From positions 806,001 to 870,000 of the forward strand of contig JAWNGF010000002.1 of NCBI GenBank assembly GCA_037039685.1: a stretch of 64,000 bases of DNA, given 5' to 3'. The notes beneath the pieces were generated by a model that was not told where the DNA came from, did no database searches, and worked only from the letters and a program-made list of their open reading frames with translations. Positions 24,770-36,628 of the stretch are shown here, piece after piece; position 1 is the stretch's first letter; the number at the start of each line of letters is the position of its first letter. The stretch comes from Ceratobasidium sp. AG-K (taxonomy: Eukaryota; Basidiomycota; Agaricomycetes; Cantharellales; Ceratobasidiaceae). The translations under genes were made by a program, and so were the position numbers.

Positions 24770-26437
24770 AGTAGCACGTTCACTGCCTTTTGAGCGTTAT
24801 TGTTGATGTGCAATTCTAGTATCACTTGTTTTTGGTCATTAGATAGAAAGGAGTCCAATTTTATTTGTATGACCTGACTATGGTCGCCCTGGATACTGGG
24901 TGAAGGATCGACTGAAAGTCAGAGCCGTGACCTTACGACCAGGCTCGGTAGCTCCTACGTTTACAAAATTTCTGTATGTGTGGGGTATACCTCGGCTCTC
25001 TCTCACGGGACACGACCAGACAAACATATCGACCGCCGGCTTGACAAGATAACATGGATAACCGGCGACCGAGAATCTCTGCAGAGATGCGCGCACGCGC
25101 TCCTGTGGACTTCCTGGGCCTTATCCGGGGCCTGAGTTGGCTTCTAGTGTTGAAGGAACCATGGCGGGCCTCGCTTCGTCGACCTGATCGTCTGTATTCT
25201 TGCCTTGGAATGTGAATCGACACAGGCAACGATTCCGTTCGCTCGCCATGGTATTCCGATATGATGCTGGCGAATAGGCGAATTGCAAACCAATTACAAT
25301 GATGCAGCACCGTTGGTTGATCGCCCCTCCGAGTCGAAAGTGTCTCGCTGAGTTGGCCTGTCAAACTGTGCCGCGGGTACGCGATCCAAACAACCCACCG
25401 GAGTCCGGTACGCATGACCCGATGGCAGCTATGACATCAAAGACTACTTTTTTGGTTTCAACGATCACCTCGAAAGGCGCACAAGGAGCGATCACGCAGA
25501 TTGCCGAGGTGATGCACACCTCGGTGTATTTCACCGAGCTCCAAGCCAGCTCCTGAAATTTCAGGTCGGTTTCGATCGAATGAAATGGCTCCGGTCTGAC
25601 AGCTTGGATGGGCTAGCGGCGCAGTCTGCGCAAACGGTGCCCGAACATAGGGGGATCTACATAAACCTTTTGGCTATACGTATAGCACAAAGTGAGCGCG
25701 TGCTTTGACGTGGATCGGCTCGACTGGGTGGAGGCATAAAGGATCGTGGATGGGGTTGCCCATGATGTCGGCATGCACATACGTGGGTTTGACTTATTCG
25801 ACTAGTCACTGGTTCCGCCATCGTACGCTCCATCCCTCTCTTGGACAGTGGCGCCCGAGTTGATCAAGTGAAAATCGGTAATAGACATGCATAATTTGTA
25901 CCGTGGGTGATCCAGCCGTCGACTTGTCCGCGGAATAGGAGCACGCAGAAAGTCACTTTGTACCTCCCGAGGGCGGGAAGCTTCAGGGTCAAGCATTAAA
26001 TGATAAAATAATTTATTTTGTGGCAGCAAGAGGGGTTATAGTTTACACCTCTGTCCGAGGCCTCCATGGGCGGGTAGGGCAGAAATCAACGTTATGTTAG
26101 GCAGTTATCAGGCCCGATCGGATAATTTGTCGTACTGCTTGGTTCTGTCAAGTCTCACCCAAAATGGCGTTTGTCTTGTCTGACGTGTCGGACTCACATA
26201 GCGTTTTTCAACACCGCTGCTGCAAAATGAATGTAAAATAGTGTTTCTGTGACCACTGACAGTCTTTGTCCTACTTTGGCTGCGTAGTGTTTAGCTCCGA
26301 GGATCAGGTTGACTCGCCCTGATTGGTGATTCTACTTGTTCAAGATGGAGCAGTAATGCATATATTATATTGTGTTGTATCGGTGAGATGTGACATTAGG
26401 GTTAGGCCTAGGCGAGCTGAAAAAAAGAAAAAGAGTA
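24770..26437. other. Gene-poor region between CoaE and U2 snRNA
   Basis: About 1.7 kb. Open frames at about 24933-25415 (minus) and 25299-25556 (plus) overlap each other and show no domain, so neither is supported as a gene. The end towards 26437 is the 3' flank of the minus-strand U2 gene. Confidence 0.45.
26395..26411 (-). promoter_or_regulatory. Conserved 3' element of U2 copy A (telomere-like)
   Basis: Read on the minus strand, a 17-base element CTAGGCCTAACCCTAAT lies about 26 nt beyond the U2 3' end after a T/C-rich spacer. The same 17 bases follow U2 copy B at nearly the same distance. Candidate snRNA 3'-end or termination signal; inference. Confidence 0.5.
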
Positions 26438-26624
26438 ATCCCGCGACGACACAAGCCAGTACTGTAAGGGCAAGGTCATCTCGTCACCGCTCGTGCAAGC
26501 AGAGGAGCAGCAACCCGGGCGGCAAAAATTGAATAATCGATATAGCTGGCAATGCCAGCGTTTAGTCGATTAAGACTAAAAGAACAGATACTACACTTGA
26601 TCTAAGCCAAAAGGCCAGAGTGGT
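26438..26624 (-). ncRNA. U2 spliceosomal snRNA, copy A
   Basis: The U2 snRNA base-pairs with the intron branch site. On the minus strand the 5' region holds stem-loop I (CTGGCCTTTTGGCTTAG) and the invariant branch-site-recognition segment (ATCAAGTGTAGTATCTGTTC, with GTAGTA). A perfect hairpin GCTGGC-ATT-GCCAGC follows, then an Sm-binding site AATTTTTG, then 3' stem-loops starting GCCGCCCGGG. The length of about 187 nt fits fungal U2. Only one difference from copy B at 38476 was noted within this span (C versus A near the 3' end). Exact ends are estimated from where the two copies diverge. Confidence 0.92.
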
Positions 26625-27210
26625 GAGGAATGACGACGGGTGTGACGGAGATTATGTAGTACGTGGGGTTGGTCCGTGCATTGGCCGTTGGGTCGGGGGC
26701 GTTGTGGGCGAGCTAGTGTTTTTGTAATTGGAAGTGCTGGTATGACGGCGATGGACGTTTGGGCGTCATATGAGCTGCAATCAGAAGAAAGGCGCACAGT
26801 GCATGGTTTGCGTAATTTTGAACAGTCATAAGAGCCTCTGGGCATTAGAGCGCTGGGAAAACGGTGCGGGGGCTATTCGGGACTCTAGGACGTTGTCGTC
26901 GAGGTTAATGAGGCACAATCAAACATCTGCCGCCGGCTTTCGAATGGGAGATTGAGGCACTTTGGTCAGGAGTGACAATCAACAGGGACAAAAGTGCAAG
27001 GCCGAGTTTATCAAGTTCATGTCGTCACTGTCGTATACGCTGTTTACGCTCTCGCCTCTCGCTTACTTTTATAAAACAATACCTCCCAACGTCACCGTCG
27101 CTCTGTCCTGTCTCCCTGGCGGTCAACGTAGGCCGACATAAAATATTCGTGTGTATCACAAGTGGCGAGTTGGCACAGCCACCACCTGCAATTAGGATCG
27201 GATAACCGGA
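26625..27210. other. Region between U2 copy A and HSF gene
   Basis: About 590 bp holding the U2 promoter (minus strand) and the HSF promoter and 5' UTR (plus strand). A weak AT-rich TACATAAT lies roughly 30 bp upstream of U2. No coding feature is supported. Confidence 0.4.
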
Positions 27211-29471
27211 ATGGCAGCGACCACGACACAGCTACCACCACCCACTACTCAACCTTCACCCACCCTGCACGACTTACATGGGACTATGACTGCGACACAA
27301 GACCAGCTTGCGCTAACCAAGGCCAGCCGTGCTGGCGCCGTATCGACCTCGACAAGGCAGGCTGTCCCGGCGTTTCTGAACAAGCTCTACAAGTGCGTTG
27401 TGTGACTGCTTTGCGGATTATGCTTACACTAATATAGCATGGTGAGCAATCCGGACACTGATGAACTGGTGCGCTGGTCGGACGAGGGGGATTCATTCTA
27501 CAGTGCGTCCCCCCAGTTATCCAAGCGCGGATCGTGACACTCAAATGCCAATAGTACCCAGCCATGAGCGACTGAGCAAAGAATTGCTGCCCCGGTTCTT
27601 CAAGCACGGCAACTTCTCGTCGTTTGTGCGCCAACTCAACATGTATGGCTTCCACAAGGTCCCCCATCTCCAACAAGGCGTCCTCCAAAACAGCACCGAG
27701 AGCGAGCTCTGGCAATTCCAAAATCCCCACTTTCAACGCGGCCAACCCGACCTCCTCTGCCTGATCACTCGCAAGAAGACGGGAGGAAACGCCGACAACG
27801 CCCCCGACGATACCCAGCACAGCAACCACGCCATCGCCAGCAATGGCTCCGCACACTCGTCTGGCCCGTCGAGTGGCCCGCTTGACATGACAGTCCTTAC
27901 ATCCTCTCTATCTGCAATCAAGAAACACCAAACCTCGCTATCTACGGAACTCAAGACGCTACAAGAGTCCAACCAGCACTTGTGGAACGAAGCCCTGGCG
28001 GCCCGAGATCGTCACAAGAAGCACCAGGACACGATCAACAAGATCCTCAAATTTCTCGCCAGCGTTTTTGGGAATGGTGCGACCGGGAGTCCAGCAGCAG
28101 GACCAGGAGCCAGCTCACCCGGAGCTCGGGATGGACGCGCGAGCCCAGGGGCGCTCGTGCCACGCAAACGGCCACGTCTGATGATCGAAGACGGGAGCGC
28201 TAGCCGAGACCACGAAAGTGATGATGAAGAGTTTGTGCACTTTAGTCTTCCTGTGGACCACGAAATGTCCGAGGGTATGTCGAGTTTATTTTACCTAACA
28301 AGCAGTTTTCCTCATTTGGCCCAAATTAGCACGAATAAGCGAGGCGCCAAGTGAGGGGGCGCCGTCCCCTGCGTCCGTCCCCGCCCCCGTTCCCGACTCG
28401 CGTCCCGCTAATCCACTTGCAAAGTCCGAGTCCCCGCCTACCCCTGCGCTAGCCACGCCCTTGATATCTCAAACTGCGCCACCATTCCCAGCTGCGCCTC
28501 CCATGAACTCTATCGCCAGGCGCTCGTCGTCACAAAGCACTGTTCCTACTACCAGCACGCCATCGAACCCTCCTGAGCCCCATCCTACCCCTCAAGAATT
28601 CAATCCCGAGGACCCCCAAGCACAGGACCACCTATACCAAGAAACCATTTCCAAGCTCCTCAGCTCACCTTCGACTCTTCAACGCATCCTTGCCACGCTC
28701 TCTGCCGCGGGTCCCGACGCGGCTCCATACCAATCCGAGCTCGCACCGTACTATGGTGGACTGATGAACGGGGGGATGATGAACGCGCCTGCGGGAGGGA
28801 TGATGAACTTGCCTGCGGCGGAAGGAGACCTCGACCCCGCAATCGCGTACAACGCGGCGCGATTGGACCAGGCGACCGACGCGGTGGGGGCCGAGGTCGA
28901 GAGCGTGAGCCAGGACATCAATACGCTCATGCGCGAGTGGGGAATCTCACCCGACATGCTACAAGACCACAACACCAACGGGTTCGGCGATTTCACAGCT
29001 GGCGCCAATCCCAATGGATACGTTCCCCCACCCGGGACCGACGCGAGCAACTTTACCCAGCCCTATGCGAGCATCGCACCTTCCAATGACGCGCATGTCG
29101 ACATTGATACCTTTCTCAACCAATTCGAATTTCCTGATGATCCCTCCACCGATGACCCTGCTTCGTTTCCCGTGACCCTACCTGCCCAATTCGACCTCGA
29201 GAATCCGGGCCCGCAATCGGCCGCGTTTTTGGATGAAGTCCACCCAGTGCCATCGGCCGCGTCTGATACGTCACTCTCCCCTGCTATTCCCCTCTTGGAC
29301 GATTTCGGCGTTGGCTCGGGTGTAGGAATCGGACCACCGTCGCCCAACGCGCAAAAGTTCGCTACTCCTACAGCCCCGGTTCCCAACGGCGCCCCTCCCA
29401 AGCGCGGTAAAAAGCGCAGGAGCGTCGAGACCGCGTCGCTCCAGGAACACGTTCGCCCGACTCGCAGATAA
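27211..29471 (+). CDS. Heat-shock transcription factor (HSF family)
   Basis: Nuclear DNA-binding activator of stress genes that binds nGAAn repeats as a trimer. It starts MAATTTQLPPPTTQ at ATG 27211. The HSF-type DNA-binding domain is split by two introns: VPAFLNKLYNMVSN, LVRWSDEGDSF, LSKELLPRFFKH, then the diagnostic FSSFVRQLNMYGFHKV and LWQFQNPHFQRG. A hydrophobic heptad region (about 27885-28070, LTSSLSAIKKHQTSL through INKILKFLASVFG) matches the trimerisation domain. A third intron (about 28276-28328) leads into a long Pro/Ser-rich and acidic C-terminal half typical of an activation region, ending LQEHVRPTRR. Length is about 690 residues. No second copy is present in the window. Confidence 0.92.
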
Positions 29472-29750
29472 ACGTGCGGGACGTTTTCTCACTCGTATTT
29501 AAACATTTTTGCTATTTTTGTGTTTGATTTGTACCAGCCGCATATCCAGCTGTATATTGTATGCATAGTGAGCCCGATCAATGATGAATCTAGTTGATAG
29601 ACAATATATTGAGAGCTAAATCACTCGTAGGAGAAAAAGGTATGGAGAGAGTGTGCGTCTGGGTAAACAGGACGATTGTACCAAAAAGGCCAACTGTAAC
29701 AGGAAAAAAAATTGAACAGATTCAGGAGAATAAATAAACCAGGGTATCGT

Positions 29751-32700
29751 TCATTCGATAGGCTTGGGGGGAACGGCTGGCGCATTGGGAGAGGGCAATG
29801 GTGGAGACACCAGTGGTTGGTCATAATCGAAACTGGGAGAACGCGACCGATCCCAATCGCTGTGTTGGCCGTTGGCGGCCAGTGTTTCTTGGATGTATGC
29901 CGCAGGGGGTTTCTACGTCCAATAATCAGTTTATTTTTCACTCGAGTATTGAGTGGCACTTACAGGCATAAGCGGCGGCGGAGGTGGAGGCGCTACAAAC
30001 GTCGAAGCCGACCTAGATAGCTGGGTTTCCGGGACAGGGGTCTGCGTCGCTGGGCGCTTACCCCATGAAACGCTAGGATCGCGCTGGAGCCCACGGCCTT
30101 CTCCTGGAGTTATCGTAGCATTCCGTTCAGGCGGAACAATCGTATCCTGGCGCTCGGGAGCTGGGTAGTGGCTGTCAAACGAGGGCGGAGGTGGGTCAAA
30201 GCTCGAAGTCTGTCCGGGGCTGTATGCGGTTCCGTTGGTCTCGGCCTCGTACTGCGCACGAAGCCTGGCTTTTTCTTCAGCGGCCGACAGAGGCTTGAAC
30301 GTAGCCGGATTGATGAACCCGCCTGCGAATGGCGGGGGCTCGTTTCCATTGGGCTCGTATCCGGGCGAAGGGAGGAGAGATCCAGCCCTAGGGGGGGTAG
30401 GAAGCGTCGGACGCCTACCGCTGTCATTCGTGGCGCGACGCTCGTTGGTGCGTACTGCGGCGTCTTGTTCGGCATACATTCTGCGCATGCGCTCTTTTTC
30501 GTCTTGAGCCGTCGTTCCGTACGCGGGAGATTGTTGGAACGCAGGAGGGGGAGGCGAGGCTGGTGGGGGTGGGCCTGCAGTAGGACTAAGCGTGCTCCCA
30601 GCAGCAGCAGCGTCTTGCTCTTCGTACTGCCTGCGCAGGCGTGCTTTCTCTTCCAACGCAGACAGGGCACTTGCAGTTGGTCCGAGATTAGGCGTGAACC
30701 CAAGCGGAAGCTCCGAAGCGTTAAACGGCGGAGGAGTCGAGTGGATTGCAGGCGGAGAACCAGAAGCCGAGGGTGTCCGGCGCTGGACACTAAGTGGACG
30801 TACAGCGGGCGCCTGCACTGGTTCTGAAGCCGGTGCGATGGGGGCGGGGCCGTAGAGCATGTCATACCCAGGGATACTGCTTGGGCTGCTCGGTCCATCG
30901 GCGTACCCGTTGCCATCTCCGTACGAGGCTGCTTGGGCATGGGCTTGTTCGACGCGTTGTTTGGCAGTCATGTATGCCAGTGCAGCTTTTTCTTCAGCCG
31001 CCGAAGGATACCTCTGGGACTGCGAATGGCTTAGGCTCGAGCCAGAACCGTACCCTGGCGCGGAGCTCGAGGACCCGTATCCTGGGATGGCGTTCGAAGG
31101 GGGCGAGGGGACTCTCGGAGAGGGAGATGTCGTCTGAGCTTGTGTACCGAGGTAGGACGACGCGGGTTGCTGGGCTGGATACATCGATTGTCGCCCCATG
31201 GCCGCCAAACCAGCCGCAAATAGCTCTTCGCCCGTCTTTCCTGCCCCGGGTGTCCCACCTCCGTGACTATGTGAGAGGGTGCTAATCGGAGAAGAGACAC
31301 GATCCGGGAAAGTGGGAATTCGAAGCTCCATACTGTGAAGGAGCAGTCGAGTTGGTACCATAGGGAGTGGTTGAATTGGTACCATAGGGGGAAGGTGTGC
31401 TGTACGGAGCGGGAGAGGACGAGGTGTTGCTGTTTCCTTCGATGCCATTCACAGCGAGCGATTGAGTCCGTTCCGCCGCCGCGCGCGCCTTTTCGAACAA
31501 CATGCGTTTCTCGTCTGCTGCAGAGAGCCATTGCTGTGGGGCGGGACGGGCTTCGGCCTTTGGTTCGGCCTGATACAAAATTGTTAGACAGTGCGTGAAA
31601 ATCAATAATAGCACTTACCTGAGGATAACCAGGCTCGGCCGGTGGAGACGGCGCATAGGGCACCGTAGGTTTATTATCACCATAACCAGTTGCCTGGGGT
31701 CCTCCCGTACTAAACGCCCACCCACCCGCAAACGCCTCCTTGTCCTGCTCAACCTCGGGCTCGTCCTGCGCATAGGGCAGTCCAGTATCGTACGTCGTAC
31801 CCTGCGTGCGAGCCGCCGCCTTGCGCGCACCTTCAAACAACCTCCGCTTCTCCTCCTCGGCCGTCGGCCACCGCGGAGGAGTCGAACTCGAGCCGCCCGC
31901 CGACTCGGGCACATCGATCTCGTGACCGGCGCTCTGCTGGGTCTTGGTCGCCGTACGCCGCGCGCTTTCGTACAACCGCTGCTTTTCGTCCTCGGCCGTC
32001 GGCCAAGCGCTCTTGCCGTTTCCGTTGGGCTTGGACCCCCCCTGTTTCGGATTCCTTGCGTCTCCGGTCCTGGTTGGCGTATTTTTCCTTGAGCAGGCGT
32101 TTTTCTTCTTCTGCGCTGAGGGGTTTGGCGCCTTCTTCCCGGTCGGCATTCACCACGGTGAACCTTTGCACGGCCGATCGACGATTTGGATTCGCAGGTC
32201 GCGGAGTGGGCCCATTACTCGCCAACGGGCCGGGCGAACCAAACTCATCAGGCTCCGACGGACCGCTCGACGACCCAGGCCGACGTCCACCCTGCGCCGA
32301 CCCACCCTGCGAACTTCCATAAGCCGAGGCAGGGTTTCGGGCAGGCATGGTCTGAGCCTGTTGTGCATGCGCAGGAATGTACCCCAGCTCGTCGATTTGC
32401 TCGCCCATCCCGGGAGCGCCGAGCGTATTCCGACCGGGTGACTCGACCCCGGTGGAGCGCCTCGAGACGCGCTCCGGGATGCTGTGCGATCCGGCTCCAG
32501 AGCTCGTTGGGCGAGCGCCGTTTTGCGTTGGGGCGGGAGAGGCGGCTGGGTTGGTCGCTTGGAACATGTTTAGGTTGAGGCCTGGTCCCGGGACGGGGGG
32601 AGCTGGGCCAGAGAGCTCGGGTGCGTATCCGATGCGTTGCATGGCGTCTTGGCTGGCCTGGCGCTGCCAGTTTGTGATCGTGACTGGCAATTCGACGGTG

Positions 32701-33837
32701 ACGACTGCGTTGGATGCGAGTACAGCCTTGACTTGGACGATATAGTTCACTTCAATGTGTCTAGCCGTGCGAACCGAGACGTTTGTTTGTGCTAGCGGGA
32801 TTTGGCAGCCTAGGTCGCATCTATGCTGGCTCCCTGGGAACACTTGGACCGGAACGGGCACTTTCTGGTCAGAGATGATATTCGACCGTGTTTGAGCCGC
32901 TGGTACACGGCGCTGGGACTGTTGGCTGTGCATATGCAAGTGGGGGTGATTATGCTGCGGAACAGCAGGGGGACTCGACCGAAAGATGAGCGTCTCGCGC
33001 ACAGTGAGCTCGTAAGCGCGGAGGACGGCACCCGTGCCAGGAACGTCGGCCCTTAGGATAGCTTCGACGGGAACAACATCGCCGGGGCCAAACCCTGTTT
33101 GGTGAAAGTTGGCAATGAGGGTGACACCGTTGGCGCTAGCCTGACGTGTCTGTAGCTGGTGGTAGATGGGCCAGCACTGGAGCAGATCGTGCTTTTCGAT
33201 GACGATGGGGGAAGAGTAGGTGCTGATGGGCGCTGGATCGCGCTTCCAGAGCGACTTTTTGCCTTTGAGCATGACCGAGGCAATCAACTCGTACTTGATC
33301 GCCGCCCCGCGTTCGAGGGCAATGCTGGGGGGGACGGCTTCGGGGACGGCAATATGGAACGGAAAGTCGTTCTAATGGGCGTTAGTCGAAACCCAGCCCG
33401 GCGATCGCGGCACTCACAGACTTGAGCTCTGAAAACTCTTCTTGGTTGCTGGCCCAGAGGGTGATGGGCCGTTCGCCAATCGTTTCGGTAAATGTGTTGT
33501 TCTGTCCTCCGCCTGGCAGGACCTCGATCTTGCGGAGTTCGACGCGAACCCATTTAGCCTTGACGTCTCCACGAACTTCGAGTGTCTAGACAGGATTAGC
33601 CGTGGATTAGCCAACTAGGTATTCTGGCTTACCCCTTGCACTAATGCTGCTTTGCGCTCGCCGTGAGGGGCAATACCAGGATAGCCTGTGGGGAATGAGC
33701 CAAATACGAGTCAGCTGCCACATGACATACCTTGAAGGAATTCGACATGCGGGGGAGGCCGCAGCATACTAGTAAAATCCCATAAGTGCCTAATACGCAC
33801 CCACTGCCAACACTTACAGCTTGAAGTTGGAACTCAT
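29751..33837 (-). CDS. Arrestin-like (ART/alpha-arrestin) protein with repetitive tail
   Basis: Alpha-arrestins are adaptors that recruit HECT ubiquitin ligases to membrane transporters; that role is inferred. It starts MSSNFKLMLRPPPHVEF at 33837. Four introns upstream of about 33370 restore a continuous arrestin-like N-domain; the next exon continues the fold (WPIYHQL, GFGPGDVVPVEAIL, VNYIVQVKAVLASNAVVTVELPV). From about 32600 downward the protein is a long Pro/Ser/Gly/Gln-rich tail with eight copies of an (A)(E/D)EKxRL/M helical motif. A 52-nt intron (about 31292-31343) and a last intron (about 29914-29967) bring the reading to stop codon 29751-29753. At the seven-C run 32036-32042 one base too many breaks the frame; six would restore it. 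Length is about 1,180 residues. No clear PPxY motif was noted. Confidence 0.78.
30240..32125 (-). repeat. Eight-fold EEK-R-L/M protein motif in the arrestin tail
   Basis: Within the arrestin-like gene, eight short helical motifs recur at irregular spacing: AEEEKRLLKEKY, AEDEKQRLYESAR, AEEEKRRLFEGAR, AADEKRMLFEKAR, AAEEKAALAYMTAK, LEEKARLRRQYEEQ, QDEKERMRRMYAEQ and AAEEKARLRAQYEAE. Each is preceded by Pro/Ser/Thr-rich sequence. They fall into two subtypes: (A)AR-A..RTQ, and QYEEQDAA. Confidence 0.85.
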
Positions 33838-34003
33838 GGCCCCGGTGGTTGAACAAGAACAAGTCCTGGACGTGGTCAAATTGGGCGCTTGTTTCTCGGT
33901 GGACTGCACAGCTCCGATCGCAGCGGTCCACGGAACGGGCGGCTGGTTGGGCGTTTCGTCATTCATTGAGTCGGCGCTAAAGATATCCATCTCTCCCACC
34001 ACT
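33838..34003. promoter_or_regulatory. Divergent promoter region, arrestin-like / SRP receptor alpha
   Basis: Only 166 bp lie between the two start codons on opposite strands, so both 5' UTRs and core promoters share this stretch. No TATA box was recognised. Inferred from layout. Confidence 0.45.
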
Positions 34004-36433
34004 ATGCTCGACCACTGTTCCATTTCGCACAAGGGTGGGCGCATTCATTTGAACTAACGCATATTTTCTAACTGATTGTAGGCGGCGCTGTTCTCTGGTC
34101 GCGGTCGTTTACGCCCACGGCCTCTGCGGTGGCCTCGACCGCAGCCTCACCCGTAAACAGTCTTGTGCGCGAGGCCATTATCCAGGACAAGACAGAAGAC
34201 GTGTTTGAAAAAGACGGATACGCAATCAAGTTCAAGTTTGTCAATGACCTCGAGCTTATTTTTGTCGTACGTCGTGTCATGCGCATATGATCCACGCTCA
34301 CCTCTCCTAGGTCGCATACCAGCGGATTCTCCAACTGACCTATGTCGACGACCTCCTCAATGTCATCCGCACCGTGTTTGTGGACATGTTTGCGCCGTTT
34401 ATCAAGGAATTCCTCGCTGCTGTGCATTCCTCGGCTAGTCTCGCGGCTGCTGGCGTGAGCTCGGTCGCAACCCAGTGGGATTTTAAAGAAAAGCTACGCG
34501 ATTGGGACGCTACATTCGACAAGATCCTACGCTCGCTTCAAGACAAGGCCTCTCAGGTACGCTTTTTCATTCGATTCATGCACCAGCTCACAGTTTTGCA
34601 GGAGAGAAAATCTCGCTTGAAGCCAGCTCCACGTGTAGTCCAGCCTGTTACCCCGCCCTCGGATGACCCATCCACCGGTACGTCCATCACCGCTTATCAC
34701 ACACATGCTTACACGATTCCAGCCCCCGCCCTCAACGCCGAATCCGCCACCGACGCAGAAGAAATCGCACGCAACGTCCAAGCACTCAAATCCCGACTTA
34801 AAGGTCGACCCGGAGCAGGGGCCCGCCGCAGCCCCCGAGTCTCGCTCAAGAGCGGGACAGCGAGCAGTGTGGGAGGATCCGAGTGCGTTTTAATCTTGCC
34901 TCACCTACCTCGTCTCATTTCATCCCAGTTCGGAAACCTCCCACACGCCTAAAAAGAAACCCGCCAAAACGGCCCGACGCTGGGCCGACACGGCGCTCTC
35001 ACCCCAGGACATGGCCGCGCTCGATTACAGCTCGGCTCCAGGCCCCGAATCGGACGCCGACATTTCCCGGTCCATCGACCTCTCGCAACTCGTCGACGAG
35101 TCGTCTCGTGGCGCCATCGGCGCAGACGGTTTGTACGAAGTCAAGGACCTGGACTTGTACGGCGCGACGGGCGTCAAGGATGACGACACCGAGGACATGA
35201 TCGCCCGTGCACTGAGCAAGAGTGATGTCTCCAAGGACGAATCTGCCGTGGCCAAGAGCGCATTTAGCTCCATCGGCGGCTTGTTCTCGCGGTTCACGGG
35301 TGGCAAGGTCCTCACCGCCGAAGACCTCGCGCCCGTGCTCAACCAGATGCGCGAGCACCTGATGAAGAAAAACGTCGCCAAGGAAATCTCGGACAAGATC
35401 TGCGAGAGTGTTGGGGATAGTCTAGTCGGCACGCGCGTGAGCGGATTCGCAAGTACGTCTCCTCATTTCCTCTGTGTCCTCTGGCTAACATGCATTTAGG
35501 CATCAAATCCGAAACCCGCACCGCACTTTCGGCCGCCATCACGCGCATCCTCACCCCCAAAACCTCAACCGACCTTATGCTCTCCATCCGCGCCCAAAAA
35601 ACCTCGACCCCCACCCCCGCTCCATACGTGATCACATTCGTCGGCGTCAACGGCGTCGGCAAAAGCACAAGTCTCGGCAAGGTCGCATTCTGGCTCTTGC
35701 AAAACGGATTGCGCGTCCTCGTCGCTGCGTGTGATACGTTTAGGAGTGGTGCAGTCGAGCAGCTCCGTGTGCATGTTCGCAATCTGGGTATGCTTAACGG
35801 AGGAGACGGAGCGGACCGCATCGAGCTGTACGAAAAGGGGTATGGAAAGGACGCTGCTGGGATTGCGCGCGAGGCGATTGCGCATGCGGGGCAGAAAGGG
35901 TTCGATGTGGTGCTTGTGGATACTGCTGGACGGATGCAGGATAACGAGCCGTTGATGAAGGCGTTGGCCAAGGTGCGTTTTGTCGTTCTGGGTTTGAGCT
36001 GGGGTTAATGGGGTTTGTAGCTTGTTGCGGTGAACCAGCCCGACAAGATTATTTTCGTTGGAGAGGCGCTCGTAGGTAATGAAGCTGTCGATCAGTTGTC
36101 GAAATTCGATCGGGCGTTGCGCGATTTTTCGGGCACGGCGGGCAAGGGACGGGGTATTGATGGCATGTTGGTGACCAAGTGGGATACGGTTGACGACAAG
36201 GTGCGTCCAGTTCATTTTTATGGGTAGAATATGTGACTGAGCGGATTGGTAGGTTGGAGCTGCCTTGTCCATGACCTACGTCACCGGCCAACCAATCATC
36301 TTTGTCGGATGTGGACAAGTGGGTGATTTATTAGATTTTAATTGGAATAACACTCATCTCGATCTGATAGACATACACCGACTTGAGGCAACTGAGGGTC
36401 CAGCACATCGTTCAAGCCTTGCTCAAAGACTGA
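34004..36433 (+). CDS. Signal recognition particle receptor subunit alpha
   Basis: ER-membrane-associated SRP GTPase that docks ribosome-SRP complexes for co-translational targeting. It starts MLDHCSISHK at 34004, and an intron joins AAG G to GCGGCGCTG, giving the family-typical KGGAVLWS. The N-terminal SRX domain runs through ELIFVVAYQRIL and YVDDLLNVIRTVF. A charged linker with RRWAD follows, then the SRP54-type N domain and the G domain: G1 GVNGVGKST, DTFRSGAVEQL, DTAGRMQDNEPL, VGEALVGNEAVDQ, TKWDTVDDKVGAALSM and FVGCGQTYTDL. It terminates LRVQHIVQALLKD at 36431-36433. About eight introns; every junction checked keeps frame. Length is about 640 residues, usual for the family. Confidence 0.94.
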
Positions 36434-36584
36434 GGTATTTTATTGTAGTCTGTACCAATTGTATGCGTAAAAATAGACTCGTAAGAATTCCATAATATTG
36501 TCTTTTATGGCAATCTCGCCCGGATAATACAAATCGCAACTCTTGCTTCCACCTCGAAGCCTCGCACGCATGTGTCGCTGCATC

Positions 36585-36590
36585 TATAAA
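36585..36590 (+). promoter_or_regulatory. TATA box of the DapA-family gene
   Basis: TATAAA lies 39 bp upstream of the ATG at 36629, followed by a pyrimidine-rich stretch. Position and sequence fit a core promoter with a very short 5' UTR. Seen in sequence; function inferred. Confidence 0.5.
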
Positions 36591-36628
36591 ACTCCGCGCA
36601 CTATCTTTCCATCTCACTAGCTATCACC

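Noticed and set aside
24933..25415. Minus-strand open frame of 160 codons in the gene-poor region
   Set aside because: Basic, no domain, no splice partners, overlaps another random frame; not supported as a gene.
25845..25870. TGGCGCCCGAG-like string resembling a retroelement primer-binding site
   Set aside because: No LTR ends, polypurine tract or gag/pol coding sequence lies nearby; a string this short can occur by chance.
26395..26411. TTAGGG-like sequence as a chromosome end or interstitial telomere
   Set aside because: Only about 1.5 units are present and it recurs exactly behind both U2 genes, so it belongs to the U2 unit rather than to a telomere.
30168..30827. Long plus-strand open frame (219 codons) opposite the arrestin gene
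   Set aside because: Arg/Gly-rich composition is a shadow of the Pro/Ser/Ala-rich tail on the minus strand; no domain or conservation pattern.
31292..31343. Second frame break in the arrestin-like gene
   Set aside because: A 52-nt GT-AG intron of normal size restores the frame, so no indel is needed.
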